The notes under the pieces: generated by a model
Database searches by the model: none
What the model was told of the DNA's origin: nothing
What the model saw: only the letters and a program-made list of their open reading frames with translations
Part shown: piece by piece, positions 1 to 8,352 of the stretch
Layout of the letters: the number at the start of each line of letters is the position of its first letter
Position numbering within the stretch: position 1 is the first letter of the stretch
NCBI RefSeq assembly: GCF_014203365.1
Contig: NZ_JACHIS010000001.1
Span: 1,860,001-1,924,000, forward strand
Length of the DNA stretch: 64,000 bases
Reading direction: 5' to 3'
DNA from: Actinoalloteichus hymeniacidonis
GTDB taxonomy: Bacteria > Actinomycetota > Actinomycetes > Mycobacteriales > Pseudonocardiaceae
Position numbers and translations under genes: made by a program

Positions 1-45
1 ACCGAGCGCACGATTCCCGTCGTGGAGCTGGTGCGGGCCGCCTGA
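1..45 (+). CDS. C-terminal end of an upstream gene (partial)
   Basis: An open frame enters from the left edge and ends in TGA after 14 codons reading TERTIPVVELVRAA. A strong hairpin at 116-152 follows, which supports a genuine gene end. Too little is present to name the product. Confidence 0.5.
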   Translation, partial: TERTIPVVELVRAA

Positions 46-115
46 TCGAGGCCCGTCGGCCCCTGCGGGCGGCCCGGTCAGCACCAGCGCCGTCCCGCAC
101 GTCCATCAGGACTCC

Positions 116-152
116 GTGCCGCGGCCTCCCCCCGTGGGGCAGGCCGCGGCAC
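116..152 (+). terminator. Hairpin terminator after the left-edge gene
   Basis: GTGCCGCGGCCT (116-127) pairs perfectly with AGGCCGCGGCAC (141-152). The 13-nt loop can itself pair C-run to G-run. There is no clear U-tract, which is common in actinomycetes. Confidence 0.6.
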
Positions 153-738
153 CATCCCCCCACCGGTCCGGTCGCCCCGAACGGACCGCCGGTTCGTATG
201 CCGCACCCGGTCTGCCTCGAACCGGATTCGCACCCGAACCCTTTGTGCGCCGCGGTGCCCAGGAAAGACCCTGACGCCACGGCATACTCAAGTAGAGCCG
301 GGCGAGATCTGTATCACCGTCGTCGAGTGAATACCCGACGATTTCCTCCGACGGTGCGGCACAGGGGTGCCGACTTCGGTCGGTTCGGCGGGTGAACGGA
401 TACGGTCGGTAATCGCGACTATTGCGCCGGAACGCCGTTCTCCATCAGAGGAAGCGAATGCGACGCAGATCACCTCGGTCGATGTATTGACCATGCCGTG
501 ACGGCAGGGTTTCCACTGGGGCAATGGCAGCACCGGAATCCGTGAATAGTCGACGCGAGGCGAGGACCACCGCGTTGACCACGAGCGATGACCGCTCGAT
601 GCGGGACCGACTATTCGACTGCCTTCCCATTCACCCGCAGGAGAAACGCGGTCTGCCGACGCGTCCGCTCCGAGGCGCCCCGGCCGCTCGGATCGGCGTG
701 CGGCCACCCGACCCCACTGTTGCTTACGGAGGTAGATC
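153..738. other. Gene-poor stretch
   Basis: I see no frame with a convincing start, Shine-Dalgarno and codon bias here. The last bases carry a good Shine-Dalgarno (CGGAGG) for the gene at 739, so the promoter of that gene should lie in the right part of this stretch. Confidence 0.4.
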
Positions 739-1371
739 GTGACCGGCGACCACGGAATCGAGGACGGGCGGACGCTTCGACCATTCCGCCGCCGCGAGGT
801 GCTGCACCGCTCGGTGTACAGCATCACCCACGACGGCCCGAACGGACTGGGGCACACCTGGACCGTCGACATCGACATGGGCCAGGAGGACGGCGGTTGG
901 GACGCCGAGCTGTATCTCGACGGGATCTGGCAGGCCAAGCGCGAGATGCCCGCCGAGTTCGCGATCCCGGGCGGGAGGATCGAGGTCAACGCGGGCATGT
1001 ACGGGGTCACGCGCGTCCACCTGGTCCGGGACTCCGGTGTGGAACAGCGGATGAAGCCCGCCCGGGGCACCGCAGAGGACCTGCGGTTCCGCCTGCAGCG
1101 ACGCAATCCCACGGTCAGCCGGTGGATCGGGGGAGCCGCCATCGTGGTCCTGCTGGTCAACCTCGTCCTCGTCGTTCCCAGGGCGATCGAGTTGATCACC
1201 TCGGTGCCCCGGATCGCCGAGCTGGTGGGAACCTTCGAGTCTCCGATCGTCCTGCCGGACTGGCTCTCCGTCGGGCTGCTGGTGGCCGGAATCCTGGCTG
1301 CGGTGGAGCGCACACTCACCCTGCGGCACAACGCGATCATCGACGCCGAGACGAACGGGGCCAACGAATAA
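739..1371 (+). CDS. Uncharacterised membrane protein, 210 aa
   Basis: Starts at GTG 739 just after a CGGAGGTA Shine-Dalgarno. The first ~125 residues are soluble and beta-rich in appearance (for example HTWTVDIDMGQEDGGWDAELYLDG). Two hydrophobic helices follow, at about 129-149 and 175-191, separated by a short loop, with a short polar tail. The second helix ends in a basic stretch. It has no signal peptide, so the N-terminal domain is probably cytoplasmic. I do not recognise the family. It stands alone between a gene-poor stretch and an AraC remnant. Confidence 0.75.
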   Translation: MTGDHGIEDGRTLRPFRRREVLHRSVYSITHDGPNGLGHTWTVDIDMGQEDGGWDAELYLDGIWQAKREMPAEFAIPGGRIEVNAGMYGVTRVHLVRDSGVEQRMKPARGTAEDLRFRLQRRNPTVSRWIGGAAIVVLLVNLVLVVPRAIELITSVPRIAELVGTFESPIVLPDWLSVGLLVAGILAAVERTLTLRHNAIIDAETNGANE

Positions 1372-1483
1372 CGCCGGGCGAATCCCACGTCCAGATCGTC
1401 GATCTTGCAGGTAACCGGAGCTTCGCGGCTGCCCCGGAGCTCCGGTCTCGCCAAGCCCGACTACCAGCCCACGGGTCCGGCCA

Positions 1484-1762
1484 CATCTCAACGAACTCGC
1501 CGGGATCAGCCGCATGCCCCGCTCCGCGTTCGCCGCCGCATTCAAGAAGCAGGTCGGGACCGCGCCGCTGCAGTATCTGATCGAATGGCGGATGAGCCTG
1601 GCCCGTGATGCCCTGCGCCGGGGAACCCGGTCGATCACCGAGCTCGCGGCCGCGACCGGCTACGAATCCGACAGTGCGTTCAGCAACGCCTTCCGGCGGG
1701 TGGTCGGCTCCTCGCCCCGACGATTCCGCGACACCGCCCACCGCACCGCAGCCTGCGGGTAG
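1484..1762 (+). pseudogene. Truncated AraC-family regulator (DNA-binding domain only)
   Basis: From codon 1484 the frame reads HLNELAGISRMPRSAF and continues through EWRMSLARDALRRG to a second helix-turn-helix (ELAAATGYESDSAFSNAFRR). This is the standard two-HTH AraC C-terminal domain. The ~200-residue sensor domain expected upstream is absent: the frame closes into unrelated sequence just before 1484. An internal ATG at 1514 would start after the first recognition helix has begun, so a functional short protein is unlikely. I read it as a 5'-truncated remnant. Confidence 0.7.
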
Positions 1763-1807
1763 CGCCTGCGGTACGACGGACGGGTCGCCTTCCCGGCCCA
1801 ACGGGCG

Positions 1808-3220
1808 TCAGCGCACCGCACCCGCGGGCTCTGTCGCGCTGGAACCAGGCTGTTCCTCGGCCGAGGGTTCCTGGGCGGCCGGCTCCTCGGGAACGCTCGA
1901 CGGAACCATCGGCGGATTGAGAGCGGCCTGCGCGACCTCCATCGGATCCGCGTCGACCACGGCAGGCTCGTCCTCGGCCCGCACGTCGTCCAGCGAACGG
2001 AACACCGGGATCACCAGTGCGATGAGCGCCGTGATCCCGGTGATCGCGGCGAGGACGATGCCTGCGGCAGGCAGCCCGACGCCTGCGGCGATGGCGGCGA
2101 TGGGCGCGGTGACGAGGGCGGGTGCACCGAGTACGAGGGCGTTCTGCGCCCCCAGGATCCGACCGCGCAGCTCGTCCGGGGTGGCCTCGATCGTCAGGAT
2201 GCCCAGGACCGCCGAGACCGGGGCATTGGTGAGTCCGATGAACGCGGCCGCACCGAACACCACCCACGGGGAGAACATGGTGCCGAGCGCGGCGAACCCG
2301 ACCAGGGTGCCCAGCATGCCGATCACGAACCAGGTGCGGCGGCTGACGCGGCCGCGTGCGGTGGTGAAGATCAACGAACCGACGATGCTGCCCGCCGCCA
2401 GCGCACTCAGCGTCAGACCCGCCAGCGCGGGCAGGTTCTCCGAGGTGAAGTAGGCGGGCATCAACGTGGTCTGCAGCGAACTGATCGCGGCGACGAGTGC
2501 GGAGCTGATCAGCGTGGTGCCGAGCACGATCCCGCTTCGACCGAGGAACCGCCACCCGGCGAGGAGATCGTGCACCGCGCCGCGAATCGCACCCCGGGCG
2601 GGGGCCGGTTCGGCGGTGTTGGCTGCGGGGCGGACGATGACGCCCGCCCTCGGGTCGATCACCGTCGTCATGGCGGCGGCGAGCAGGCTCGTCCCGGCGG
2701 TGGCCAGCAGTAGCGTCGGGTTCAGGCCGAAGAGCCCGATGAAGAGCCCGCCCACGCCGGGCCCGGCCAGCAACAGGACGTTGCTCATCGTCTCGCGGAT
2801 GGCGACCAACCGGTCCAGGGCGCCCTTGCGACCCGAGCCGAGTCGGACCATGGCGGGCAGCAGCGTCTCGTGCGCGGTCATCCCGGGCACCCGGAACAGC
2901 GCCCCGATGACGGCCAGGGTGAGGAACCACGTCAGATTCAGGCCCCAGACCGCGTCCACGATCGGCAGTGCGGTCAGCGACAGCGCGGAGAACAGGTCAC
3001 CGGCGATCGAGATCCTGCGGCGGTCGACTCGGTCCACGAGTAGTCCGCCGAAGATCCCCACCACGGCCGACACCGCCGTGGTCACCGTGGCCAGCAGGCC
3101 TGCCGCCAGCACATCGCCGGTGCGTTCCAACACCAGCAGCGGCATGATGACGCCGGCGATGCCCTTTCCCAGCAACGAGAATCCGTATGAGCCCAGATAA
3201 ATCCCGGCATGACGACGCAT
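1808..3220 (-). CDS. MFS transporter (drug-efflux type)
   Basis: A 470-residue major facilitator protein that starts MRRHAGIYLGSYGFSLLGKG, with Shine-Dalgarno AGGAG just upstream. About 12 hydrophobic segments are visible up to residue ~420. The loop between TM2 and TM3 has the MFS motif-A-like GGLLVDRVDRRR. The last ~50 residues are an acidic, proline-rich cytoplasmic tail (EEPAAQEPSAEEQPGSS). The family resembles enterobactin/macrolide-type exporters of actinomycetes; the substrate is unknown. Its upstream region (3487-3519) has a 33-nt element almost identical to the one before the S9 peptidase gene, so both are probably controlled by the MerR protein at 5839. Confidence 0.9.
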   Translation of the reverse strand: MRRHAGIYLGSYGFSLLGKGIAGVIMPLLVLERTGDVLAAGLLATVTTAVSAVVGIFGGLLVDRVDRRRISIAGDLFSALSLTALPIVDAVWGLNLTWFLTLAVIGALFRVPGMTAHETLLPAMVRLGSGRKGALDRLVAIRETMSNVLLLAGPGVGGLFIGLFGLNPTLLLATAGTSLLAAAMTTVIDPRAGVIVRPAANTAEPAPARGAIRGAVHDLLAGWRFLGRSGIVLGTTLISSALVAAISSLQTTLMPAYFTSENLPALAGLTLSALAAGSIVGSLIFTTARGRVSRRTWFVIGMLGTLVGFAALGTMFSPWVVFGAAAFIGLTNAPVSAVLGILTIEATPDELRGRILGAQNALVLGAPALVTAPIAAIAAGVGLPAAGIVLAAITGITALIALVIPVFRSLDDVRAEDEPAVVDADPMEVAQAALNPPMVPSSVPEEPAAQEPSAEEQPGSSATEPAGAVR

Positions 3221-3486
3221 TTCTCTCCTAGAAGTGTGTTTTCTGCGAATCCACCCGCCTGCAAACCAAGGAATCGGTGGGCCACGCGAGAATGACGACG
3301 AATCGGTGGTCTCTTACCGGAGGCGCGCGGAATCCGTTGGGGGACAACCGAGGCGCGCGTGCGATGTCCATCGCGGCGGCGGTGGCTGCTGCCAGCGTGA
3401 ACGCCGGATCCGGTGGCTGATCGTCATGATCGCCGTCGCCTCCTCGCCGATGTCGACCGTGGTGGTCGGGTGCGGTCTAGAGGTAA

Positions 3487-3519
3487 GGAGAAACGGTGAC
3501 GCAAGGGCAGGCTCAAGTC
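3487..3519 (-). promoter_or_regulatory. Putative MerR-type promoter element, copy 1 (MFS gene)
   Basis: The reverse strand reads GACTTGAGCCTG, then a spacer, then CGTTTCTCC. It matches the element at 5671-5703 at 28 of 33 positions with no gaps. TTGAGC could act as a -35 box with the long spacer that MerR activators need. It lies about 270 bp upstream of the MFS start. Confidence 0.5.
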
Positions 3520-3665
3520 GTCGCGGAGTGATTCGGGACACATGCGTCGGATTGGTGTCGATTCCCGGGCATTCCGGGGCGCAGCGCTCCCGATAGGAGC
3601 GCATTCGGTGACGGCCGATCGCCGACTTCTCCCAGGCTCATAACGCCCGCCGGAGACGCGGCGGA

Positions 3666-3697
3666 CGGACCCCACCGGCAGCTGCCCGTGGGGTCCG
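3666..3697 (-). terminator. Terminator of the S9 peptidase gene
   Basis: CGGACCCCAC (3666-3675) pairs perfectly with GTGGGGTCCG (3688-3697), 20 bp beyond the stop codon of the reverse-strand peptidase gene. Confidence 0.6.
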
Positions 3698-3717
3698 ACT
3701 CGCCTTGATCGACATGC

Positions 3718-5604
3718 TCAGCCGATGGCGCGACCACCCAGATGCCGGGCCAGGAAGCGTTCCACCGAGCGATACAGGTCGATGTTGTTCTCCGGGTTCG
3801 CGAAGCCGTGACCCTCGTCGTCCTTCACCATGTACTCGACCTCGACGCCCCGGCCGCGCAGAGCCTCGACGATGTTGTCCGATTCGGCCTGCACGACCCG
3901 GACGTCGTTGGCGCCCTGCACCACCATCAAGGGCGTGCGGATCTCGTCCACCCGGCTGATCGGCGACCGCGCCACCATGTCGGCTCGTTCCTCGGGAACG
4001 TCGGGATCTCCCACGTAGCGGAACCAGTTGTTGGCGATGTGTCGTCGGGCGAGCGGCGACACCGTCTCCATGAAGGTCGCGAGATTGGAGATGCCGACGT
4101 AGTCGATGGCCGCCGCGAACAGGTCGGGCGTGAAGGTGACCCCGACGAGCGCGGAGTAGCCGCCGTAGGAACCACCGAAGATCGCCAGCCGTTGCGGATC
4201 GGCATAGCCCTGGGCGACGGCCCATTCCACGCCGTCGACCAGGTCGTGGTGCATCGCCCCGGCGAACTCGCCGATCGCGGCCACCGTGTGGGCCTTGCCG
4301 TACCCGACCGAACCCCGGAAATTGACCTGCAACACCGCATAGCCCCGGTTGGCCAGGAACTGCGCCGTCGTGTCGAAGTGCCAACTGTCCCGCGCCCACG
4401 GGCCGCCGTGCGGCAACAGCACCAGCGGCAGCCCCTCCGGCTCGACACCGATCGGCAGGGTCAGATACGAGGGCAGGGCCAGCCCGTCCCGCGCGGGAAT
4501 CGTCACCGACCTCATCGGTGCGAGCCGCTCGGGATCCAAGGTCGGGAATCTGCGGAACAGTCGCCTGCCCTCGCCGGTGGTGTGATCGTAGAACCAGGTG
4601 GCGGGCTCCCGATCGTGGACGAAGTCGACCACCCAGCGCTGCCCACTCAGGTCGGAGGAGACCTCGCCCAGGTGGCCGTCCGAGAGTGCCTCCAGCTTCG
4701 CCAGCACCTCGGCGAAGTCCGGATCCAGTGCATGAATGTCCTGCCGATCACCGAGATAGCGGACCCCGATCAGCTCGTCGGTGGCCCGACTGCGGATCAA
4801 CGGCGACGGGAGCTCGTAACCGGCGCGGCGCTCCCCGTCCAGTGAGAGCGTCGGGTGGCTGTCGACCGGGGTCTCCTCGCCGGTACGGATGTCGATCCGC
4901 ACCAACCTGGCCAGGTCGGACTCCCGGTAGGAGGCCAGCCAGATCCCCGTTCCATCGGCGGAGATCTCCATGGGATGGACACCGAGCGGATAGTCGACGC
5001 CGTCGAGTTCGATGATCCGGTGCAGCTCACCGGTCGCACGATCCCAGCGGGACAGTACGATCTCCCTGCCCGTGTGCGTCGTGCGGGCGATCAGCTCGCG
5101 ATCCGGGGTGACCAACCAGCTCAGTACGTGACCTGGGTTCTGCGCCAGGGTCGTGATCTCGCCGGTGGCGATATCGAGCTCGGCGACATCGAGTTCGGCG
5201 GGATTGCGGTTGTTGAGCTGCAGGAAGAGCTTTCCCGGCTCCTTGGGCCGGACGCGATCGGCGATGCCCATCGCTCCGGGGAACGGAGTGAGATCCACCG
5301 GGAGCGCGGTCGGATCGTCCAGATCGACGCGGAACAGGTGGTAGTTCTCGTCGCCGCCACTGTCCTGGTAGTAGAGCAGCCACCTCGGGTCGACGTCCCA
5401 CTCGTAGTTGAACACGCTGCGGGTCTCATCGGCGGTCACACACCGCGCCTGGGCCTCGTCGTCGAGGTCCTGTACCCACACGTTCATCCGGTTGCGCCAC
5501 GGTGCCACGAAGGCCAGCCGAGAACCGTCCGGCGAGATCGACGCGTTCCGTCGTTCGGGCGCGCCGAGCAGTTCCTCGGCCGAGATGAGGTCGGGTAGTG
5601 CCAT
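3718..5604 (-). CDS. S9 family prolyl oligopeptidase
   Basis: A 628-residue serine peptidase starting MALPDLISAEELLGAPERR. I chose ATG 5604 over earlier in-frame starts because GGAAGGA precedes it at good spacing and homology begins there. The N-terminal ~370 residues form the beta-propeller (repeated strands such as ISPDGSRLAFVAPW and ISADGTGIWLAS). The C-terminal alpha/beta-hydrolase domain has the nucleophile in GGSYGGYSA (about residue 478), the Asp in GANDVRV and the His in DDEGHGF. There is no signal peptide, so it is cytoplasmic; the substrate is probably short peptides. It is divergent from the MerR gene at 5839 and shares a promoter element with the MFS exporter. Confidence 0.92.
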   Translation of the reverse strand: MALPDLISAEELLGAPERRNASISPDGSRLAFVAPWRNRMNVWVQDLDDEAQARCVTADETRSVFNYEWDVDPRWLLYYQDSGGDENYHLFRVDLDDPTALPVDLTPFPGAMGIADRVRPKEPGKLFLQLNNRNPAELDVAELDIATGEITTLAQNPGHVLSWLVTPDRELIARTTHTGREIVLSRWDRATGELHRIIELDGVDYPLGVHPMEISADGTGIWLASYRESDLARLVRIDIRTGEETPVDSHPTLSLDGERRAGYELPSPLIRSRATDELIGVRYLGDRQDIHALDPDFAEVLAKLEALSDGHLGEVSSDLSGQRWVVDFVHDREPATWFYDHTTGEGRRLFRRFPTLDPERLAPMRSVTIPARDGLALPSYLTLPIGVEPEGLPLVLLPHGGPWARDSWHFDTTAQFLANRGYAVLQVNFRGSVGYGKAHTVAAIGEFAGAMHHDLVDGVEWAVAQGYADPQRLAIFGGSYGGYSALVGVTFTPDLFAAAIDYVGISNLATFMETVSPLARRHIANNWFRYVGDPDVPEERADMVARSPISRVDEIRTPLMVVQGANDVRVVQAESDNIVEALRGRGVEVEYMVKDDEGHGFANPENNIDLYRSVERFLARHLGGRAIG

Positions 5605-5670
5605 GCCGTTCCTTCCGTCGTTCCTGCGCGATCGATGACTGCCGCCGTGGGATCGAGCGCGGTGAGAACA

Positions 5671-5703
5671 GGAGAAACGCTGCCGTAGGGTCAGGCTCAA
5701 GTC
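5671..5703 (-). promoter_or_regulatory. Putative MerR-type promoter element, copy 2 (S9 gene)
   Basis: On the reverse strand it reads GACTTGAGCCTGACCC then CGTTTCTCC, 67 bp upstream of the S9 peptidase ATG and between that gene and the divergent MerR gene. It is a near copy of 3487-3519. Confidence 0.55.
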
Positions 5704-5838
5704 CGGGAGTCGGTGATCCCCGTCACCTGCGGGAGTGCGTGGCACGCTTGACCGGGTTGTCACGGCATGGTGTGCACTGTGCTGGGTCGGCCGGTTCACC
5801 CTCGATCCGAGCCTCGCAACCCACAAGGAGTGGCCACC

Positions 5839-6558
5839 ATGGCGTGGAGCACCAGTCAGATCGCCGAACTCACCGGCACGACGGTGCGGGCGGTGCGGCA
5901 CTACCACCAGGTAGGGCTGCTCGCCGAACCAGAACGCAGCTCCAACGGCTACAAGCGTTACGGCGTGGCACACCTGGTCCGGGTGCTGCGGATCAAGCGA
6001 CTCACCGACCTCGGGTTCTCCCTAGCCCAGATCGCGGACCTCGGCGATGCCGACGAGCATCCCCAGGAGGCCCTGCGCAAGCTGGACACCGAGCTGGCGG
6101 AGACCATCGAGCGGCTGCAATCGGTCCGAGAGGAACTCGCCACCATCCTGCGGGAGTCCGCGCCGACCGACCTGCCGATGGAACTCGGCTCGATCGCCGC
6201 CGAAGCCGGCCTCACCCCGACCGACCGCTCGTTGGTCGTCGTCGCCTCCAGGGTGCTCGATCAGGAGGCGATCGACGCCTATACGGAGATGTTGCGCGAT
6301 CTGCCCGACGACCCGCACGGGCAGGCGTTCGAGGACCTGCCCGAGGATGCCAGCGAGGAGGCCCGGCAGGAACTGGCGGAACGGATTGCGCCCTTTCTTC
6401 GGGACATGCTTCTCGACTACCCCAATCTGACCAAGACCAAGGGGCCGCAACACACTGCGAACACCATCGGTCTGGCCATGCGGGAGCTGTACAACTCCGC
6501 GCAACTCGATGTCGTGAAGCGCGTACTGGGCCAGATCGGCCGCGAGCGGGGGAACTGA
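5839..6558 (+). CDS. MerR family transcriptional regulator
   Basis: A 239-residue protein starting MAWSTSQIAELTGTTVRAVRHYH; ATG 5839 follows AAGGAG. The N-terminal winged helix has the MerR hallmarks (RAVRHYHQVGLL, then YKRYGVAHLVRVLRIKRLTDLGFSLAQI, residues ~16-65), then a coiled dimerisation helix to ~100. The C-terminal half is an all-helical effector domain with no metal-binding Cys cluster, so it likely senses an organic ligand. It resembles the MerR at 52342-53109, also divergent from a serine peptidase gene. Likely targets: its own promoter, the S9 gene and the MFS exporter. Confidence 0.9.
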   Translation: MAWSTSQIAELTGTTVRAVRHYHQVGLLAEPERSSNGYKRYGVAHLVRVLRIKRLTDLGFSLAQIADLGDADEHPQEALRKLDTELAETIERLQSVREELATILRESAPTDLPMELGSIAAEAGLTPTDRSLVVVASRVLDQEAIDAYTEMLRDLPDDPHGQAFEDLPEDASEEARQELAERIAPFLRDMLLDYPNLTKTKGPQHTANTIGLAMRELYNSAQLDVVKRVLGQIGRERGN

Positions 6559-6560
6559 GC

Positions 6561-7154
6561 TCAGTCGGCGATGGGTGCCACCACTCGGCGCACGCTCTCG
6601 CGGAGCAGCCTCCGGCGCTGATCGTGCAGCTCCGCGGCCTCCTCGGCGGTTGCGGAGTAGACATTGCTGACCGGCGACCACGCCATGGACATCGCGATGA
6701 CCATGGCCATCACATCGAACGGATCGCCGTCCCGGACCGTACCCGCCGCCTGTGCGTCGGCGATGGCGCGCAGCTTGTGGTCGTCGACCCGATCGTTGTC
6801 GGCGACGAGATAGCCGGTGGGGCGCCGTTCCAGGCGTGCCCAGGTCGCCAACCGAATGAGATCGGGGCGGCGGAGATATTCGTCGTAGAGCCGCACCGCC
6901 CAGTCGGGCAGGTCCGTCCCGTCGATCGGCACGACGTTCATGATGCGCTCCAGCGAGCCGAAGAAGATCGCGTCGAACAGCTTGTCCTTGCTGCCGAAAT
7001 ACGCGTAGAGCTGCGCCTTGTTCGTCCTGGCTGCGGCCACGATCCGGTCGATGCGGGCCCCGGCGATGCCGTGGGTCGCGAACTCCTCCGTCGCGGCCTC
7101 GAGGATGCGCTCGCGGGTCGCGACGCCACGGGAGGTCAAGGGCTGGTCGACCAT
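6561..7154 (-). CDS. TetR family repressor
   Basis: A 197-residue protein with the TetR N-terminal HTH (TRERILEAATEEFATHGIAGARIDRIVAAARTNKAQLYAYFGSKD split over residues ~12-55) and a helical ligand domain of the type annotated TetR_C_17/YcdC-like. It converges almost end to end with the MerR gene (2-bp gap). It is divergent from the zinc alcohol dehydrogenase at 7258; the 103-bp gap between them holds two copies of an operator-like motif, so it probably represses both itself and the dehydrogenase. Confidence 0.9.
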   Translation of the reverse strand: MVDQPLTSRGVATRERILEAATEEFATHGIAGARIDRIVAAARTNKAQLYAYFGSKDKLFDAIFFGSLERIMNVVPIDGTDLPDWAVRLYDEYLRRPDLIRLATWARLERRPTGYLVADNDRVDDHKLRAIADAQAAGTVRDGDPFDVMAMVIAMSMAWSPVSNVYSATAEEAAELHDQRRRLLRESVRRVVAPIAD

Positions 7155-7168
7155 GCAGGTCAGCGTAT

Positions 7169-7188
7169 CAAACAGACCAGTTGGTTTG
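7169..7188. promoter_or_regulatory. TetR operator, copy 1
   Basis: An imperfect 20-bp palindrome, CAAACAGACCAGTTGGTTTG, 15 bp upstream of the TetR start. It shares ACAGAnCAGTnnGTTT with the copy at 7222. Confidence 0.55.
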
Positions 7189-7221
7189 CTTTTCCGGCGC
7201 GGTCGTGGCTCACTGGAATAG

Positions 7222-7238
7222 ACAGAACAGTCTGTTTA
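7222..7238. promoter_or_regulatory. TetR operator, copy 2
   Basis: ACAGA ACAG TCTGT (7222-7235) is a perfect inverted repeat followed by TTA, 20 bp before the alcohol dehydrogenase ATG. It matches copy 1, so one repressor likely controls both divergent genes. Confidence 0.55.
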
Positions 7239-7257
7239 TTTGAGGGAGTCGGAAGCT

Positions 7258-8295
7258 ATGAGATCAACGCTCGGCTGGTCCGCCGACAGCGACGCGGCGA
7301 CGCTGCGTCGGACCCCGCTCGAACGGCGCGACCTGCGACCGGACGACATCGCCGTCCGGATCGACTACTGCGGCGTATGCCACACCGACGCGCACAGCCT
7401 CCGAGGGCACCAGGGCGCCACCCCGCTCGTTCCGGGACACGAGTTCACCGGAGTAGTCACCGAGATCGGGCCCGAGGTCGCGGGTTTCACCGTCGGCGAC
7501 GCGGTAGCGGTCGGCAACATCGTCGACTCCTGTGGCACGTGCGATATGTGCGAGGTGGGCCAGGAGAACTTCTGCCGCGAATTCCCCACACTGACCTACG
7601 GCGGGACCGACCGCGAGGACGGCACGACCACGCTGGGCGGCTACTCCCGCGAGTACGTCGTGCGGGAGAGCTTCGTCTATCACCTGCCCGCAGGCCTGAA
7701 TCCCGCAGCCGCCGCCCCGCTGCTCTGTGCGGGCGTCACGGTGTGGGAGCCGTTGCGTGCTCTCGACGTCGGGCCGTCGACCCGCGTCGCCGTCGCCGGG
7801 TTAGGCGGACTCGGTCACCTCGCGGTCAAATTCGCCGTGGCGCTCGGCGCCGAGACCTCGGTGATCAGCCGCTCGGCGGACAAGGCCGAGGACGCGCGGG
7901 CCCTCGGTGCAACGGGTTTCGTCCTCTCCACCGATCCGGAACAACGGGCCGCTGCCCGAGACCGGTTCGACGTCGTGATCGACACCATCGCCGTCTCCCA
8001 CGACGTCGGTCCCTATCTGCGCATGGTGGCCATGGACGGCACGCTCAGCCATCTCGGCTACCTCGGCGAGATCACCGTGCAGACCATGGAGCTGCTCGGC
8101 GGCCGGAAGAAGCTCAGCTCCGCAGGCAGCGGCGGCAGGCCGGCCACCGCTGCGATGCTGGAGTTCTGCGCGACGCACGGCATCACCGCCGACGTCGAGG
8201 TTCTTCCCTCGGCACAGGTCAACGCGGCTCTCGAACGCCTGGAACGCAACGACGTCCGCTACCGATTCGTGCTCGATATGTCCGATCTGGACTGA
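7258..8295 (+). CDS. Zinc-dependent alcohol dehydrogenase (CAD/YahK type)
   Basis: A 345-residue MDR-superfamily enzyme that reduces aldehydes or oxidises alcohols with NAD(P). ATG 7258 follows a GAGGGAG Shine-Dalgarno; an in-frame TTG at 7240 overlaps the operator and is less likely. The catalytic zinc ligands are Cys41 (CGVCHTD), His61-Glu62 (GHEF) and Cys156 (LLCAG). Structural zinc ligands are Cys92, Cys95, Cys98 and Cys106. The Rossmann motif GLGGLGHLAVK lies near residue 180. Probably controlled by the divergent TetR through the operators at 7169 and 7222; an aldehyde-response role is inferred. Confidence 0.93.
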   Translation: MRSTLGWSADSDAATLRRTPLERRDLRPDDIAVRIDYCGVCHTDAHSLRGHQGATPLVPGHEFTGVVTEIGPEVAGFTVGDAVAVGNIVDSCGTCDMCEVGQENFCREFPTLTYGGTDREDGTTTLGGYSREYVVRESFVYHLPAGLNPAAAAPLLCAGVTVWEPLRALDVGPSTRVAVAGLGGLGHLAVKFAVALGAETSVISRSADKAEDARALGATGFVLSTDPEQRAAARDRFDVVIDTIAVSHDVGPYLRMVAMDGTLSHLGYLGEITVQTMELLGGRKKLSSAGSGGRPATAAMLEFCATHGITADVEVLPSAQVNAALERLERNDVRYRFVLDMSDLD

Positions 8296-8352
8296 GACGG
8301 GCGGCCTGCCTCGGCGAGGCCACGCCGGCCCGGGATCGAATAGTCTCGTCGG

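Larger units (their letters stand above)
3221..3717. other. Intergenic region between MFS and S9 peptidase genes
   Basis: About 500 bp without a credible gene. It holds the putative MerR-type promoter of the MFS gene (3487-3519, reverse strand) and, at its right end, the hairpin terminator of the S9 peptidase gene (3666-3697). Confidence 0.5.

Noticed and set aside
288-1454. Long reverse-strand open frame opposite the membrane-protein gene
   Set aside because: It is an antisense shadow of the gene at 739-1371: Arg/Ser/Pro-rich, no family features, no Shine-Dalgarno.
1514-1762. AraC C-terminal domain as an intact small regulator from ATG 1514
   Set aside because: The first helix-turn-helix would be cut in half, and there is no Shine-Dalgarno before 1514.
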